Shown: positions 47,436 through 55,986, counted from the first letter of the stretch. The stretch: DNA of 64,000 nucleotides from Hephaestia sp. MAHUQ-44 (GCF_023806085.1 NZ_JAMSLX010000007.1:1-64000); one strand, 5' to 3'. The notes: generated by a model not told the origin, from the letters alone. Numbers and translations are program-made.

Positions 47436-47713
47436 TTCTATCTAAGAGATAAGATTCTAAAAGGATGTAGATGTAGATGGCGGGTTAATGTCGGGGCTTA
47501 TGCGGTCGTGCCCGATATGCCAACAGCTTGACCGCGCGCAGGCACCACAGCCCGGCGATTCGATTCACTTTTCCCCGTTATCCACAGCCTGTGCACCGAA
47601 CCCTGCCCTGTCGACGACATTGTGGATGAATCGAACCTTATCCGCAGCGTTTCGCTCGCTTGGCGGGCGCGGCATGTTGCGCTAGCGGTTGCGGGCATGT
47701 TGTCCACAGATTC
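47436..47713. other. oriC: Chromosomal replication origin oriC (hemE-ppsR gap)
   Basis: DnaA boxes: TTATCCACA at 47578-47586 (perfect), TCATCCACA on the minus strand at 47621-47629, TTATCCGCA at 47638-47646 and TTGTCCACA at 47700-47708. An AT-rich stretch lies at about 47436-47480, a candidate unwinding region. GANTC sites, targets of the CcrM methylase, occur at 47453, 47557, 47562, 47628 and 47709. The setting between hemE and the DUF299 gene, with maf-aroE-coaE-dnaQ beyond, is that of the Caulobacter origin. No gene fits in the gap. Confidence 0.88.
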
Positions 47714-48538
47714 ATGCCCGTGACGCGGCTGCACCTTCATCTGCTGTCCGATTCGACCGGCGAGACGCTGGAGAACATCGCCAAAGCCGCGCTCGCGCAA
47801 TATGACGATGTCGAAACGATCCGGCATTTCTGGCCGATGGTGCGCACCGAAGCGCATCTCGAACGTATCCTGCAAGAGATCGCCCAGAATCCAGGCCTCG
47901 TCATCTATACGCTGGTCAACAGCACGACGCGGCGGATTCTCGAACAGCGCTGTCGCGCGCTCGGGCTGCCCGTGGTGGCGCCGCTCGATCCGGTCAACGA
48001 TGCCCTGTCGGCGATGCTGGGCCAGCAGGCCAAGGCGCGCCCCGGCCGCCAGCACGTGCTCGACGCCGCTTATTTCGCGCGGGTCGATGCGATTCAGTTC
48101 ACGATCGCGCACGATGACGGGATCGGTGCGGAGGATTGGGAAGAGGCCGATATCGTGCTCGCGGGCGTCTCGCGCTCGTCGAAGACGCCGACCTCGATCT
48201 ATCTCGCCAATCGCGGCTTCAAGACCGCCAACATCCCGATCGTGGTCGAAAGCCCGCCGCCGCCGGCGCTGTTCTCGCTCAGGAACCCGCTCGTCGTCGG
48301 GCTGACGACCAGCGCCGATCGACTGATCCAGGTCCGCCGCAACCGCCTGCTGTCGCTCAACCAGGCGCCCGAGACCGATTATGTCGATGCCGATGCGGTC
48401 CAGCGCGAGGTCGCGTTCGCGCGGCGGATGTTCGCCGACAACGGCTGGTCGGTGATCGACGTCACCCGGCGCTCGATCGAGGAGACGGCAGCGGCGGTGA
48501 TCGCGCTCGTCCAGCAACGTGATGCCCTATGCGTCTGA
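47714..48538 (+). CDS. ppsR: Pyruvate phosphate dikinase/PEP synthase regulator (DUF299)
   Basis: Encodes 274 residues. Members are bifunctional kinase/phosphorylases that switch PPDK or PEP synthase using ADP and phosphate. The P-loop-like GVSRSSKTPTSIYLA is at about 152-166, and the LHLLSDSTGETLENIAKA N-terminus is family-typical. The ATG at 47714 starts within ten bases of a DnaA box, so DnaA binding could affect its transcription. It is the first gene on this side of oriC and overlaps maf. Confidence 0.92.
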   Translation: MPVTRLHLHLLSDSTGETLENIAKAALAQYDDVETIRHFWPMVRTEAHLERILQEIAQNPGLVIYTLVNSTTRRILEQRCRALGLPVVAPLDPVNDALSAMLGQQAKARPGRQHVLDAAYFARVDAIQFTIAHDDGIGAEDWEEADIVLAGVSRSSKTPTSIYLANRGFKTANIPIVVESPPPPALFSLRNPLVVGLTTSADRLIQVRRNRLLSLNQAPETDYVDADAVQREVAFARRMFADNGWSVIDVTRRSIEETAAAVIALVQQRDALCV

Positions 48539-49125
48539 TCCTCGCCTCCAAAAGCGCATCGCGCCGCGCGATGCTCGATGCCGCCGGGGTGCCCTATGAG
48601 GCGCTGGCGGCGAACGTCGACGAGGACTCGGTCAAGCGTGCGATGCGTGCCGAAAACGTCAAACCGCGCGACCTCGCCGATGCGCTCGCCGAACTGAAAG
48701 CGATCAAGATCGCGCAGGCCATGCCGGGGGCGCTCGTGCTGGGGTCGGATTCGCTGGTCGCGCTCGATGATGGGTCGATGCTCGACAAGCCTGAAAGCCG
48801 TGAGCAGGCCGCCGCGCATCTGCGGGCGATGTCGGGTCGGCGCCACGACCTGATAAGCGCGGCGGTGATCGCGGAGAATGGCCGGCCGGTGTGGCGGGTG
48901 GTTGATCGCGCCAAGATGTTCGTGCGGCCGCTGTCGGAAGCGTTCATCGCCGAATATCTCGATGCCGAATGGCCCGCGATCGCCGGTTGTGTCGGCTGCT
49001 ATCGGATCGAGGGGCCGGGTGCGCAGTTGTTCAGCCGGATCGAGGGTAGCCAGTTCACCGTGCTGGGCATGCCGTTGCTGCCGGTGCTCGACTATCTGCG
49101 GACGCGGGGAGTGTTGACGTCATGA
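48529..49125 (+). CDS. maf: Maf-like nucleotide pyrophosphatase
   Basis: Encodes 198 residues. Maf proteins hydrolyse modified or non-canonical nucleoside triphosphates such as m7GTP, dTTP or UTP. The N-terminus LILASKSASRRAMLDAAGV, the catalytic region VLGSDSLVALDD and the DKPESREQA segment are typical of the YceF subgroup. It overlaps ppsR by ten bases and aroE by four. Confidence 0.91.
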   Translation: MRLILASKSASRRAMLDAAGVPYEALAANVDEDSVKRAMRAENVKPRDLADALAELKAIKIAQAMPGALVLGSDSLVALDDGSMLDKPESREQAAAHLRAMSGRRHDLISAAVIAENGRPVWRVVDRAKMFVRPLSEAFIAEYLDAEWPAIAGCVGCYRIEGPGAQLFSRIEGSQFTVLGMPLLPVLDYLRTRGVLTS

Positions 49126-49928
49126 GTTACGCCGAGGTGATCGGAGATCCGATCAAGCACACCAAATCCCCGGTGATCCACAATTTCTGGCTCGATGCGC
49201 TCGGGCTCGACGCCAGCTATCGTGCGACCCACGTCACCCCCGAGGGGCTGGCTGCGTTTTTCGATGAGCGCCGCGCCGATCCCGCATGGCGTGGCTGCAA
49301 TATCACGCTGCCGCACAAACAGGCTGCGCTCGATCTGATCGAGGATCGCGGCGGTGTCCGCGATACGATCGGTGCGGTGAACACCGTCTTCCGTGCCGAA
49401 GACGGGGCGCTGGTCGGCACCAACACCGATGCCGGTGGTTTCTTCGCGCCGATCGCCGAACTCGATCTCGAGGGCGCGCCGGTGGTGGTGGTCGGCGCGG
49501 GGGGCGCCGCGCGCGCGATCCTGTTTGCGCTGTCGAAGATGCAGGTCGGCCGCGTGACCTTGCTCAACCGCTCGCCGCTCAAAGGCGCCGCGTTGCTGGC
49601 GTCGTTCGGGTTGAAGGGCGAGGCGCTGCCGCTTGATGCCAAACTGCCGCCGGCCGCGCTGCTGGTCAACACCAGCCCGCTCGGGATGGTCGGCCAGCCG
49701 CCGCTGGTGCTCGATCTGGCACCGCTTCCCGACGATGCGGTGGTATACGACATCGTCTATGCCCCGCTCGAAACCGAGTTGCTGGCCCAAGCACGTGCCC
49801 GCGATCTCGATACGGTCGACGGGCTCGACATGCTGGTCGGGCAGGCCGCGCTCGGCTTCGAGATCTTCTTCGGCGCCACCCCTCCGCGCGATCGCGACGA
49901 CGAATTGCGCGCGCTGCTGACGGTATGA
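49122..49928 (+). CDS. aroE: Shikimate dehydrogenase
   Basis: Encodes 268 residues. AroE reduces 3-dehydroshikimate with NADPH. Substrate-site motifs GDPIKHTKSPVIHNFW and NITLPHKQAAL (with the catalytic lysine) precede the NADP fold VVVVGAGGAARAIL. The NTSPLGM motif is present. It overlaps maf and coaE by four bases each, a single operon. Confidence 0.95.
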   Translation: MSYAEVIGDPIKHTKSPVIHNFWLDALGLDASYRATHVTPEGLAAFFDERRADPAWRGCNITLPHKQAALDLIEDRGGVRDTIGAVNTVFRAEDGALVGTNTDAGGFFAPIAELDLEGAPVVVVGAGGAARAILFALSKMQVGRVTLLNRSPLKGAALLASFGLKGEALPLDAKLPPAALLVNTSPLGMVGQPPLVLDLAPLPDDAVVYDIVYAPLETELLAQARARDLDTVDGLDMLVGQAALGFEIFFGATPPRDRDDELRALLTV

Positions 49929-50530
49929 CCGCCCGGCCGCTGACGATCGGCCTGACCGGCTCGATCGGGATGGGCAAAACCACCGCCGCGGCGATGTTCG
50001 CGGCCGAAGGCGCGCCGGTATTCGATGCCGATGCCGTGGTGCACGCGCTTCAGGGCCCCGGCGGGCGGCTGGTCGCGGCGATCGAGGCGCTGTTTCCCGG
50101 TACGACCGGTCCCGATGGCGTCGATCGCGCCGCGCTTGGTGGCGCGGTGCTCGGCGATCGCGAAAAATTACGCCAGCTCGAGGCGCTGGTTCATCCCGCG
50201 GTTGCCGAGGAACGTCGGCATTTTCTGGCGACCCATGCCGATGCACCGCTCGTCGTGCTCGATATTCCATTGCTGTTCGAAACCGGGGGCGAGGCGCATG
50301 TCGACAAGGTCGTCGTCGTCTCGGCACCCGAGGCGGTGCAGCGCGCGCGCGTGCTCAAGCGTCCCGGGATGACCGAGGCACGGTTCGCGGCGATTCTGGC
50401 GCGCCAGACCCCCGATGCCGAGAAGCGCGCGCGCGCCGATTTCGTGATTCGCACCGACTGTCCGATGGATGCGACGCGCGCGCAGATTCGCGCGGTGATT
50501 GCTTGCCTCCGGCAGCCTTCGGGGCAATAG
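49925..50530 (+). CDS. coaE: Dephospho-CoA kinase
   Basis: Encodes 201 residues. CoaE performs the last step of coenzyme A synthesis. The P-loop GLTGSIGMGKTT is at the N-terminus, followed by VFDADAVVH and LDIPLLFETGGE. It overlaps aroE by ATGA and lies seven bases before dnaQ. Confidence 0.94.
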   Translation: MTARPLTIGLTGSIGMGKTTAAAMFAAEGAPVFDADAVVHALQGPGGRLVAAIEALFPGTTGPDGVDRAALGGAVLGDREKLRQLEALVHPAVAEERRHFLATHADAPLVVLDIPLLFETGGEAHVDKVVVVSAPEAVQRARVLKRPGMTEARFAAILARQTPDAEKRARADFVIRTDCPMDATRAQIRAVIACLRQPSGQ

Positions 50531-50537
50531 TATCGGG

Positions 50538-51230
50538 ATGCGTGAAATCGTCTTCGATACCGAAACGACGGGGCTTAGCTTCGGCGGTGGCGACCGGCTG
50601 GTGGAGATCGGCTGCGTCGAACTGATCAACCGCGTCGAGACCGGCCGGACCTTCCATGCGTATTACCATCCCGAGCGGTCGATGCCCGCCGAGGCGCAAG
50701 CGGTCCACGGGATCAGCGAGGCCTTTCTTGCCGATAAACCGCTGTTCGCCGATGCGGTCGAGGAATTGCTCGATTTCCTCGGCGACAGCCCGCTGATCGC
50801 GCACAATGCCGGGTTCGATTTCTCGTTCGTCAATGGCGAACTCGGGCGCTGCGGCCGGCTTGCGATCGGCATGGAACGGATGGTCGATACGCTTGCGATC
50901 GCGCGCCAGCGCCATCCCGGCGCCAAGCATACGCTTGACGCCTTGTGCTCGCGCTTCGGGATCGATCGCAGCCACCGCGTCCTCCACGGCGCGTTGCTCG
51001 ACGCGCAATTGCTTGCGCAGGTCTATGTCGAACTCACCGGCGGTCGCCAGATCGGCCTGGGGCTGGTGGTCGAGCCCGACACTGTATCGGAAACCGTGCG
51101 CGTCACGCAGACGCCCGCGATCGTGCGTCCACCACGCACCTTCGTGCCGAGCGATGCGGAACTTGCGACGCACGCGGCGTTTCTGAAGGATATCGTCAAT
51201 CCGCTCTGGAACTCCGGCGCACCGGGTTGA
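50538..51230 (+). CDS. dnaQ: DNA polymerase III subunit epsilon
   Basis: Encodes 230 residues of the DEDDh proofreading exonuclease. ExoI is VFDTETTGL, ExoII is AHNAGFDFSFVN, and the ExoIII region has HGALLDAQLLAQVY with the catalytic His-Asp pair. The start at 50538 (MREIVFDTE) matches the family. The C-terminal third is the alpha-subunit-binding tail. Confidence 0.94.
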   Translation: MREIVFDTETTGLSFGGGDRLVEIGCVELINRVETGRTFHAYYHPERSMPAEAQAVHGISEAFLADKPLFADAVEELLDFLGDSPLIAHNAGFDFSFVNGELGRCGRLAIGMERMVDTLAIARQRHPGAKHTLDALCSRFGIDRSHRVLHGALLDAQLLAQVYVELTGGRQIGLGLVVEPDTVSETVRVTQTPAIVRPPRTFVPSDAELATHAAFLKDIVNPLWNSGAPG

Positions 51231-51281
51231 CGATTCCGGGGGACGTGCCCACGTCCCTTATTCAGGTTGGAGAAGATCGCT

Positions 51282-51869
51282 ATGGATATCCGGGTTTCGG
51301 GCCATCAGGTCGATGTCGGTGAGGCGCTCAAGCAGCAGTGTCGAGATCGACTCCTGGGAATTTCGAGCAAATACTTCTCACGCGCGATCGCGGCACAGGT
51401 CACATTCGGCCGGGGCCCGCACGACAACCGCTTCACCTGCGACATCGTGGCGCATGTGATGCAGGGGCTGGTGCTCAAGGGCTCGAATGACGGTACCGAC
51501 GCTTACGCCGCATTCGACGGCGCCGCGCACAAGATCGAGAAGCAATTGCGCCGCTACATGCGGCGGCTCAAGGATCGCAATCAGGGCGAAGCCTTGGCCA
51601 CAGCCGATTCCTTCTCGTACGATAACGCCGGCTATACGATCTTCTCCGAAGTCGAAGGGGAAGAGGAGATCGAAATCGATCATCCGCTGATCGTCGCCGA
51701 AACCCGCGCCAATATTCCCGAGGCCAGCGTATCGGATGCGGTGATGATGCTCGATCTGCGCAACACCGCGGCCTTGCTGTTCAAGAACAGCGGCACCGGG
51801 GTTTACAACATGGTCTATCACCGCGGCGACGGCACGATCGGTTGGGTCGAACCCAACCGCGCCGGCTGA
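51282..51869 (+). CDS. hpf: Long-form ribosome hibernation promoting factor
   Basis: Encodes 195 residues. The N-terminal HPF/RaiA domain (about 1-105) is followed by a linker and the C-terminal dimerisation domain (EASVSDAVMMLDLRNTAALLFKNSGTG in parts) of the long form that makes 100S ribosomes. The ATG at 51282 has GGAGAAG upstream. Placement before ptsN is the standard alphaproteobacterial order, though rpoN is not next to it here. Confidence 0.93.
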   Translation: MDIRVSGHQVDVGEALKQQCRDRLLGISSKYFSRAIAAQVTFGRGPHDNRFTCDIVAHVMQGLVLKGSNDGTDAYAAFDGAAHKIEKQLRRYMRRLKDRNQGEALATADSFSYDNAGYTIFSEVEGEEEIEIDHPLIVAETRANIPEASVSDAVMMLDLRNTAALLFKNSGTGVYNMVYHRGDGTIGWVEPNRAG

Positions 51870-51902
51870 GGGCCGCAACCGGCACCGCAGCTTCCTGTCT
51901 TC

Positions 51903-51941
51903 ATGGCCGCCGCCCGACATTTGGATGCGGGGGGCGGCCAT
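51903..51941 (+). terminator. Hairpin after hpf, possible terminator
   Basis: A perfect 9-bp stem (51903-51911 with 51933-51941, ATGGCCGCC) with a 21-base loop begins 33 bp after the hpf stop. A proper T run is missing, so termination may be partial or Rho-dependent. Confidence 0.5.
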
Positions 51942-51944
51942 GCC

Positions 51945-51958
51945 ATACCATATGGTAT
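51945..51958. promoter_or_regulatory. Perfect 14-bp palindrome before ptsN
   Basis: ATACCATATGGTAT is a perfect palindrome four bases before the ptsN ATG. There is no Shine-Dalgarno between it and the start. It could be an operator, a -10-type element for a leaderless message, or chance. Confidence 0.45.
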
Positions 51959-51962
51959 TTAA

Positions 51963-52430
51963 ATGACTGATTTCAGCGATATACTCTCTGCCGATGCGGC
52001 GCTTGCGCAAGTGTCGGCGCCCACCAAGAAGCATTTGTTCCAGACGCTGGCGACGGCGGCGGGCGAAAGCTACGGGGTCGATCCGCAGGCGGTGGCCGAA
52101 ACGCTGGCCGAACGCGAGAAGCTCGGTTCGACCGGGTTCGGTGGCGGCGTCGCGATTCCGCATGGCCGGCTCGATGGGCTCGATCGCGTGGTTGGCGTCG
52201 TCGTCCAGCTTGCGCAGCCGATCGATTACCAGGCGATCGACGATCTGCCGGTCGATCTCGCGTTCATGCTGCTGTCACCGCCACAGGCGGGCGCGGCGCA
52301 TCTGAAGGCGCTCGCGCGCGTGTCACGCGGGCTGCGCGACGGCGGTTTCGTCGCCAAGTTGCGCGGCGCCGGTTCGCCCGACGCGCTTTACGCACTCCTC
52401 ACCGACAGCGGAGCACGCGATGCCGCCTGA
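51963..52430 (+). CDS. ptsN: PTS-Ntr EIIA component
   Basis: Encodes 155 residues of the EIIA-Ntr/fructose family. The phosphorylation histidine is in GGGVAIPHGRLDGLD. It accepts phosphate from the ptsP chain (ptsP is at 13724) and regulates potassium and nitrogen-linked targets by family knowledge. The start at 51963 lacks a ribosome site. It overlaps the thioesterase gene by 11 bp. Confidence 0.93.
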   Translation: MTDFSDILSADAALAQVSAPTKKHLFQTLATAAGESYGVDPQAVAETLAEREKLGSTGFGGGVAIPHGRLDGLDRVVGVVVQLAQPIDYQAIDDLPVDLAFMLLSPPQAGAAHLKALARVSRGLRDGGFVAKLRGAGSPDALYALLTDSGARDAA

Positions 52431-52884
52431 CGCGCTGGCGGGTGAGGACGCGCATTTCCGCGCGCTCGAATCGCTTTACGCCGCTGCGCCGATCAATGGC
52501 CTGTTCGATTCCCGGCTCGAGATCACCGCGCCGGGTATGTCGCGAATCCACTTCACGATCGAGCCCCGCCATTTCCACGCTGCCGGCGCGGCGCACGGCA
52601 CGAGCTATTTCAAGATGCTCGACGACGCTGCTTTCTATGCCGCGAACAGCCTCGTCACCGATCGCTTTCTGCTGACCACCGCTTTCACCTTGTTGTTCAC
52701 CAAGCCGCTGCGCGAAGGGCCTGTCACCGCCGAGGGCCGCTGGGTGAGCGGGCAGCGACGCGTGTTCGTCGCCGAGGCCCGGCTGATCGATGCCGATGGC
52801 GAGGAAGCGGCGCGCGGTACGGGCACCTTCATGCGCTCGCGAATCCCGCTCGCCACGCTGGCGGGTTACGGCACTGGCGCATGA
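52420..52884 (+). CDS. PaaI-family hotdog thioesterase
   Basis: Encodes 154 residues of the hotdog fold. Landmarks are the HAAGAAHGTSYFKMLDDAAFYAANS helix segment (in parts) with the acidic active-site residue, and the long strand region to the C-terminus. It probably hydrolyses an acyl-CoA; the substrate is unknown. It overlaps ptsN and the DUF1491 gene. Confidence 0.82.
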   Translation: MPPDALAGEDAHFRALESLYAAAPINGLFDSRLEITAPGMSRIHFTIEPRHFHAAGAAHGTSYFKMLDDAAFYAANSLVTDRFLLTTAFTLLFTKPLREGPVTAEGRWVSGQRRVFVAEARLIDADGEEAARGTGTFMRSRIPLATLAGYGTGA

Positions 52885-53222
52885 GTGCGCGGTTGCCGAG
52901 CGGGGTCGTGGTCGGTGCGCTGCTCCGCCGGGTAAACGATTCCGGTGGGCTCGGCATGGTGCTCGCCAGGGGGGACGCGCAGGCGGGTTCCATTCTCGTT
53001 TTGACACGGAAAAATGGCGGAAATCCGCGCTTTCTGGAGCGTGGAATCGGTTTTGACGGAACCGAAACTCTGGTGGTGTCCGGACCTCAAGATACTGATA
53101 ACGAACAGGAAATTATGGAATATTGCGCGCGCCGGCGCCGGTCCGACCCCGATTTGTGGGTGATTGAACTGGATAGCCCGGCGGCAGAACGGTTCGCCGC
53201 TGAAACGATCCTCGGGCGTTGA
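52881..53222 (+). CDS. DUF1491 family protein
   Basis: Encodes 113 residues of a small alphaproteobacterial family of unknown function. The pattern is RLPSGVVVGALLRRVNDSGG, a strand with GSILVLTRK, and the RRRRSDPDLWVIELDSPAAERF end (in parts), typical of DUF1491. It is coupled to the thioesterase by ATGA. Confidence 0.85.
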   Translation: MSARLPSGVVVGALLRRVNDSGGLGMVLARGDAQAGSILVLTRKNGGNPRFLERGIGFDGTETLVVSGPQDTDNEQEIMEYCARRRRSDPDLWVIELDSPAAERFAAETILGR

Positions 53223-53385
53223 CTCTTCTGCGGCGCACAATCAGGAGCTTTTTCCAGCAAAAAAGCACGCGTTGTGCCGTCGGGGTCAGAGGCCGCCGGT
53301 GACGCAGTCGGGGGGTTACCCGGCGGATCGATTGTTGAAGGCATGATCGTTCCGGCCGTGAGCCAACCGCATTCAAATCGTGATC

Positions 53386-54060
53386 ATGACCGTATCTCAA
53401 CGCGTCGCGGCAGCCGCGGCGTTTCTTCTTTGCGTGAGCGGTATTGGCGCCCTCACGTCTCCGGGTGCCGCGTCCGAGCTGGCCAGTGCCGCGCTCGACG
53501 GATCGAGCCCCGCATCCGATCTTGCCAACGTCCCGACATCGATAACGGTTCCCACGCTGAATCTCACCACCAGGCCGGTGCCCGCCCCCGATGGCGTGCA
53601 GGTGCAGATGATTCCCGTTGAGGACGCGGTCGCCGACGCCGATTATGCATCGCTCGCCGAGGCGGTTGCCGCACAAGCAATGCCCGATGAGGTCGATCCG
53701 CAACTCAGCTGCCTGGCCGGCGCGATCTATTTCGAATCGAAGGGCGAGCCGCTCTCGGGCCAGCTCGCGGTCGCCAATGTCATCATGAACCGCGTCGAAT
53801 CGGGTCGCTTCCCGTCGACGATCTGCGGCGTTGTGACGCAGCCCGGCCAGTTCTCGTTCGTACGCGGCGGCAAGATTCCGTCGATCGATCCTGCCCGCAA
53901 GGCGTATCGTACCGCGATGGCGGTGGCGCAGGTCGCGATGACCGACGATTGGAGCAAGGACCCAGCGCCCGACGCCTTGTTCTTCCACGCCAAGCGCGTC
54001 CGCCCCGGCTGGGGCAAGGCCCAGGTCGCAACGATCGGCCACCACGTCTTCTATCGCTGA
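53386..54060 (+). CDS. SleB-like cell wall hydrolase
   Basis: Encodes 224 residues: a signal peptide (about 1-27), a variable region and a C-terminal hydrolase_2/SleB domain (about 103-224). The catalytic glutamate fits CLAGAIYFESKGE, followed by GQLAVANVIMNRV, and QFSFVRGGK. It acts on peptidoglycan in the periplasm. The frame opens with GTG at 53380; ATG at 53386 is the likelier start. About 160 bp of non-coding DNA precede it. Confidence 0.88.
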   Translation: MTVSQRVAAAAAFLLCVSGIGALTSPGAASELASAALDGSSPASDLANVPTSITVPTLNLTTRPVPAPDGVQVQMIPVEDAVADADYASLAEAVAAQAMPDEVDPQLSCLAGAIYFESKGEPLSGQLAVANVIMNRVESGRFPSTICGVVTQPGQFSFVRGGKIPSIDPARKAYRTAMAVAQVAMTDDWSKDPAPDALFFHAKRVRPGWGKAQVATIGHHVFYR

Positions 54061-54090
54061 GACTGTTTTCAGTTTCTGCCGACACCACGC

Positions 54091-54122
54091 CGGCCCGCTT
54101 CCCAACCGGAGCGGGCCGTTTT
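54091..54122 (+). terminator. Intrinsic terminator after the SleB-like gene
   Basis: A perfect 9-bp stem (CGGCCCGCT with AGCGGGCCG) is followed by TTTT. It starts 30 bp after the stop codon. Confidence 0.8.
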
Positions 54123-54157
54123 GACGTGTAGAATCCGTCTTCCATGGGGTTGGTGTC

Positions 54158-54172
54158 GTTCGCGTCTTGTTC
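54158..54172 (+). promoter_or_regulatory. LexA (SOS) box before mmcB
   Basis: GTTC, seven bases, then GTTC at 54158-54161 and 54169-54172 is the exact alphaproteobacterial SOS consensus. It ends 13 bases before the mmcB start, where LexA would block transcription. Confidence 0.82.
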
Positions 54173-54185
54173 TATCATTGCCGCG

Positions 54186-54677
54186 ATGATCGCGCCGCCC
54201 GCCTCCTGCATCGATGATCCGCCATCGGCATTGTGCGCGGCGGATGTCGCGCGCGGGGTGACGCGGCTGCTGTTGCGCCACGGGATGATCGCGATGGGTG
54301 AGGTGCCGCTGGAGGGCGGGCGCCGTGCCGATCTGATGGCGATCGATGCCAAGGGCGAGATCGTGATCGTCGAGATCAAGGTATCGCGCGCCGACCTGCT
54401 CGGCGACGGCAAATGGACCGACTATCTCGATCATTGCGACCGCTTCTTCTGGGCATTGCCGGCGGGGTTCGATGCGAGCCCGCTGGCGGGTGCCGCGTTC
54501 CTGCCCGATCGCGCGGGGCTGATCGTCGCCGATCGTTACGATGCGGCGATCGTGCGCGATGCCGATCGGGTCGGCGTGCCCGCGCATGTCCGCAAGCGCT
54601 GCACGCTCGCCTTCGCGCGCCGCGCTGGCCGGCGGCTGATCGCGACGCTCGATCCCGAGGCGGCGGCGCTGTTCTAG
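54186..54677 (+). CDS. mmcB: MmcB family DNA repair protein
   Basis: Encodes 163 residues. The family has a PD-(D/E)XK nuclease-like core, seen as ADLMAIDAKGEIVIVEIKVSRADLLGDGKW (in parts), then DYLDHCDRFFWALP. In Caulobacter a homologue is SOS-induced and protects against mitomycin C, by published work I recall. The SOS box at 54158 fits this. The start at 54186 is chosen because an upstream ATG at 54144 would put the SOS box inside the coding region. Confidence 0.88.
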   Translation: MIAPPASCIDDPPSALCAADVARGVTRLLLRHGMIAMGEVPLEGGRRADLMAIDAKGEIVIVEIKVSRADLLGDGKWTDYLDHCDRFFWALPAGFDASPLAGAAFLPDRAGLIVADRYDAAIVRDADRVGVPAHVRKRCTLAFARRAGRRLIATLDPEAAALF

Positions 54678-54699
54678 TGGGCCGGTACCGGTCTCGGCT

Positions 54700-55320
54700 C
54701 TAAAGAGTCGGCCCTGAAACGGCAGTGCGGCCGGGGCGTTCGGTGGTTTCGATCGCCTGGAGCAGCGCCGGGCTGCGCTTGTCGTTGCGCGCGTAATCGC
54801 GCGCCGACAGCCCCGCGAGGTGATCGGCCTGATCGGGGTTGGCTCCCGCCTTGAGCAGCGTGCGCACGAGATCGAGGTTGCGCAACTGCACCGCACGGAT
54901 CAGCGGGGTCTCGCCGCTGCCGTTGGCGAGGTTGACGTCGGCGCGCTTGCCCCCCTTGGGCGGATTGAGCAACGCCGTGACGCAAGCTGCCGCATTCTGC
55001 GTAATCGCGAGCATCAGCGGCGTGGTTCCCTGGTTGTCGCGGATGTCGGGGTTGGCGCCGTGCTCGAGCAGGAAGCGCACATAGGTGGGGTCGTTGCGCT
55101 TGATGACGATGTGGAGCGCGCCCTCGCCGGATTTGCGATCGCGTGCGTCGATCACCGTTGTCCCCGGCTTGGCGAGCAGATCGGTGACATCCTGCCCCTT
55201 GGCGTCGCGCACCGCCTCAAGGAATTTATAGCCTTCGGAATAATTGAGTTGCGCGTGCGCTCCTGTCGCTGCGGCGAGCAACGCGCCTGCAAATGCGATC
55301 CGAATAAAGCCCAGCGACAT
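54700..55320 (-). CDS. Secreted ankyrin repeat protein
   Basis: Encodes 206 residues. A signal peptide (about 1-24, ending GAHAQ) is followed by about four ankyrin repeats (for example GEGALHIVIKRNDPTYVRFLLEHGANPD and GTTPLMLAITQNAAACVTALL in parts). It is probably periplasmic and binds a protein partner. ATGs at 55332 and 55350 are alternative starts. It is divergent from the SCO1 gene and converges with mmcB. Confidence 0.85.
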   Translation of the reverse strand: MSLGFIRIAFAGALLAAATGAHAQLNYSEGYKFLEAVRDAKGQDVTDLLAKPGTTVIDARDRKSGEGALHIVIKRNDPTYVRFLLEHGANPDIRDNQGTTPLMLAITQNAAACVTALLNPPKGGKRADVNLANGSGETPLIRAVQLRNLDLVRTLLKAGANPDQADHLAGLSARDYARNDKRSPALLQAIETTERPGRTAVSGPTL

Positions 55321-55380
55321 GATGCGTCCCATCCCATACTCTTGCGCCATCGGTCTTAACCGATCATGGCTGGCGGCGCC

Positions 55381-55986
55381 ATGAACCAGCTACGCCCCGC
55401 CTTTTTTTCCGCCCTCCTCCTAGCGGTTGCCGCCTGTTCGCCGCAACCCGACGCGACCAACACGGTCCAGGCCGATCCGCCGCTGGAAGGCGCTGCCATC
55501 GGCGGTCCGTTCACGCTGATCGGCGAAGACGGCAAGCCGGTGAGCGACAGCGCGTTTGCGGGCAAATATCGGATCATGTATTTCGGCTACACCTTCTGCC
55601 CCGATGTGTGCCCGGTCGACATGCAGAATCTGGGCGCGGCGATGCGGCTGCTCGATCAGAACAATCCCACGCTGTCGGCGAAGATCCAGCCGATCTTCGT
55701 AACCGTCGATCCCGCGCGCGATACCCCGGCGGTGCTGCGCGAGTTCACCGATGCCTTCTATCCGCGGTTGCTTGGGCTGACCGGTGATCCCGCAGCGATC
55801 GCGGCGGTGACCAAGGAATATGCGGTCTATTCCAAAATCCATGCCCCCGGACCGGGCGGCGGTTATCTCGTCGATCACACGCGCACGGCGTATCTGATGA
55901 GCCCCGAGGGCAAGCCGCTTGCGCTGCTGCCCGTCGAAGGACCGCCGCAACCGATCGTCGACGAGATCGAACGCTGGGCGAAATGA
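55381..55986 (+). CDS. SCO1/SenC family copper chaperone
   Basis: Encodes 201 residues. A lipobox-like signal ends in AVAAC. The thioredoxin fold has the copper-binding FCPDVC pair and the third ligand in LVDHTRTAYL. SCO proteins deliver copper to the CuA site of cytochrome oxidase. ATG at 55366 would add five residues. It overlaps the cysteine-cluster gene by ATGA. Confidence 0.91.
   Translation: MNQLRPAFFSALLLAVAACSPQPDATNTVQADPPLEGAAIGGPFTLIGEDGKPVSDSAFAGKYRIMYFGYTFCPDVCPVDMQNLGAAMRLLDQNNPTLSAKIQPIFVTVDPARDTPAVLREFTDAFYPRLLGLTGDPAAIAAVTKEYAVYSKIHAPGPGGGYLVDHTRTAYLMSPEGKPLALLPVEGPPQPIVDEIERWAK

Noticed and set aside
47498..48517. 339-residue open frame on the minus strand over the origin and ppsR
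   Set aside because: It would cover the DnaA boxes and is antisense to ppsR, which has its family motifs.
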